Part shown: one piece after another, positions 33,479-34,092 of the stretch | How the letters are laid out: every line of letters starts with the position of its first letter | Position numbering within the stretch: position 1 is the stretch's first letter | NCBI RefSeq assembly: GCF_000160835.1 | Contig: NZ_GG700733.1 | Coordinates: 821,795-855,886 of the forward strand | Direction: 5' to 3' | DNA length: 34,092 nt | Source: Limosilactobacillus antri DSM 16041 | GTDB lineage: Bacteria; Bacillota; Bacilli; Lactobacillales; Lactobacillaceae | Program-made: the position numbers and the translations under genes | The notes under the pieces: generated by a model | Seen by the model: only the letters and a program-made list of their open reading frames with translations | Told to the model about the DNA's origin: nothing | Databases searched by the model: none

Positions 33479-34054
33479 ATGAATACTAAGAAAAACTTGG
33501 TTAAAGTCTTTACTACTCTTGGGGTGGTTGCATTAGGTGTCAGCACGACCGCAGCGGTCGCTAACGCCGACATGGTTTACACCGTTCAAAGTGGTGATAC
33601 CCTTTCGAGTATTTCTTACAAGTTCGCCAAGGACAACAGTTTAATTAGTGAGATCGCGAAGGACAATAACCTGAGCGACGTTAACCAGCTGCACGTTGGC
33701 CAAAAGCTCCTGATTAAGGGAAATGGGGAAATTGCGTCCCTGAATAGCAGCAGCCAGAATGCGGCTGCCAGCCAAAACAACGATGACAAGAACACCGACC
33801 AAAAGGCCAGCCAGTCTGCCAACCTCAGCAGCAGTGAACAGGCCGCCAAGGAATGGATTGCCCAGCGGGAATCTGGTGGCAGCTACACCGCTCAAAACGG
33901 GGTTCACTACGGCCGCTACCAATTAGACCTGGCCTACCTGGGGGGCGACCTCTCGCCACAACACCAAGAAGAAGTGGCCCAGCAATACATGCAAAACCGC
34001 TATGGCTCCTGGCAGGCTGCCCAAGCCCACTGGGTTGCCAACGGCTGGTGGTAA
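33479..34054 (+). CDS. Secreted LysM protein with Apf-type C-terminal domain
   Basis: A 191-residue exported cell-wall protein. A signal peptide (residues 1-30, cut after ANA) is followed by one LysM peptidoglycan-binding domain (VYTVQSGDTLSSISYKFA to GQKLLIKG, about 33-80), a Ser/Asn/Gln-rich linker (80-120) and a compact C-terminal domain (about 122-191). That domain contains EWIAQRESGGSY, GRYQLDLAYL and WVANGWW. This is the layout of lactobacillus aggregation-promoting factors; the RESGG glutamate and the lysozyme-like pattern suggest a muralytic transglycosylase-like fold. ATG at 33479 is chosen over ATG at 33464, which lies on the ribosome binding site AAAGGATGG. WalR-like boxes precede it, fitting a wall-remodelling role. 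Confidence 0.9.
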   Translation: MNTKKNLVKVFTTLGVVALGVSTTAAVANADMVYTVQSGDTLSSISYKFAKDNSLISEIAKDNNLSDVNQLHVGQKLLIKGNGEIASLNSSSQNAAASQNNDDKNTDQKASQSANLSSSEQAAKEWIAQRESGGSYTAQNGVHYGRYQLDLAYLGGDLSPQHQEEVAQQYMQNRYGSWQAAQAHWVANGWW

Positions 34055-34063
34055 GGTGATTTC

Positions 34064-34092
34064 TCCCAACGACAACGCGATAGGCATTGGGA
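34064..34092 (+). terminator. Probable terminator of the LysM gene (cut by window end)
   Basis: TCCCAA (34064-34069) pairs with TTGGGA (34087-34092), the last bases of the window; any T run lies beyond it. Confidence 0.5.

Overview
The window is a chromosomal stretch of a low-GC-phylum Gram-positive bacterium, most likely a heterofermentative lactobacillus of the Limosilactobacillus type. This rests on the gene content and protein style (gap-pgk-tpi-eno, secG-est-rnr-smpB, cdaA-cdaR-glmM, an Apf-type LysM protein), on base composition somewhat above half G+C, and on heavy use of CGG arginine codons together with a CCG-anticodon tRNA-Arg. The genus is inferred from memory of the families; no search was run. 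There is no insertion sequence, prophage, CRISPR array or rRNA. Almost every gene or operon is closed by a clear intrinsic terminator.

Layout. 1-1.8 kb: tail of an unknown gene, an orphan CrtO-type membrane protein, and a two-gene cassette (zinc-ribbon membrane protein plus membrane-anchored exported protein). 1.8-8.6 kb: tRNA-Arg(CCG) divergent from the lower-glycolysis cluster gap, pgk, tpiA, eno, followed by ptsI (Enzyme I) without ptsH. Hairpins separate gap/pgk and pgk/tpiA, eno has its own promoter, and tpiA is much less codon-optimised than gap and eno. 8.8-12.1 kb: amino-acid permease, ClC-type H+/Cl- exchanger, secG. 12.2-15.8 kb: est-rnr-smpB (RNA decay and ribosome rescue). 15.9-20.2 kb: methyltransferase, a convergent LURP-one-like gene, ung-pta, tsaE-GNAT. 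20.2-21.2 kb (minus): DnaQ-like exonuclease plus a stand-alone PAS protein. 21.3-24.2 kb: murB, ribokinase with paired operators, a hairpin-rich spacer, and a DUF1361 membrane protein. 24.2-29.4 kb: cdaA-cdaR-glmM, then glmS from its own promoter. 29.4-34.1 kb: a candidate small RNA, a small unknown gene, an OatA-like acyltransferase-MarR-HAD operon, and an Apf/LysM cell-wall protein.

How the genes work together. Two themes dominate. The first is lower glycolysis with acetyl-phosphate metabolism (gap, pgk, eno, pta, ptsI), with cre-like sites near gap, ptsI and the ribokinase gene. The second is cell-wall precursor supply and wall remodelling (glmM, glmS, murB, cdaA/cdaR, OatA-like, Apf-like).

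The most interesting non-coding signals are: a candidate ~85-nt pyrimidine-rich small RNA between glmS and the next gene; two NagR/YvoA-like operators at the glmS promoter; paired AAAACGTTTTAC operators bracketing the ribokinase promoter; and two WalR-like boxes upstream of the Apf gene. All are pattern-based candidates.
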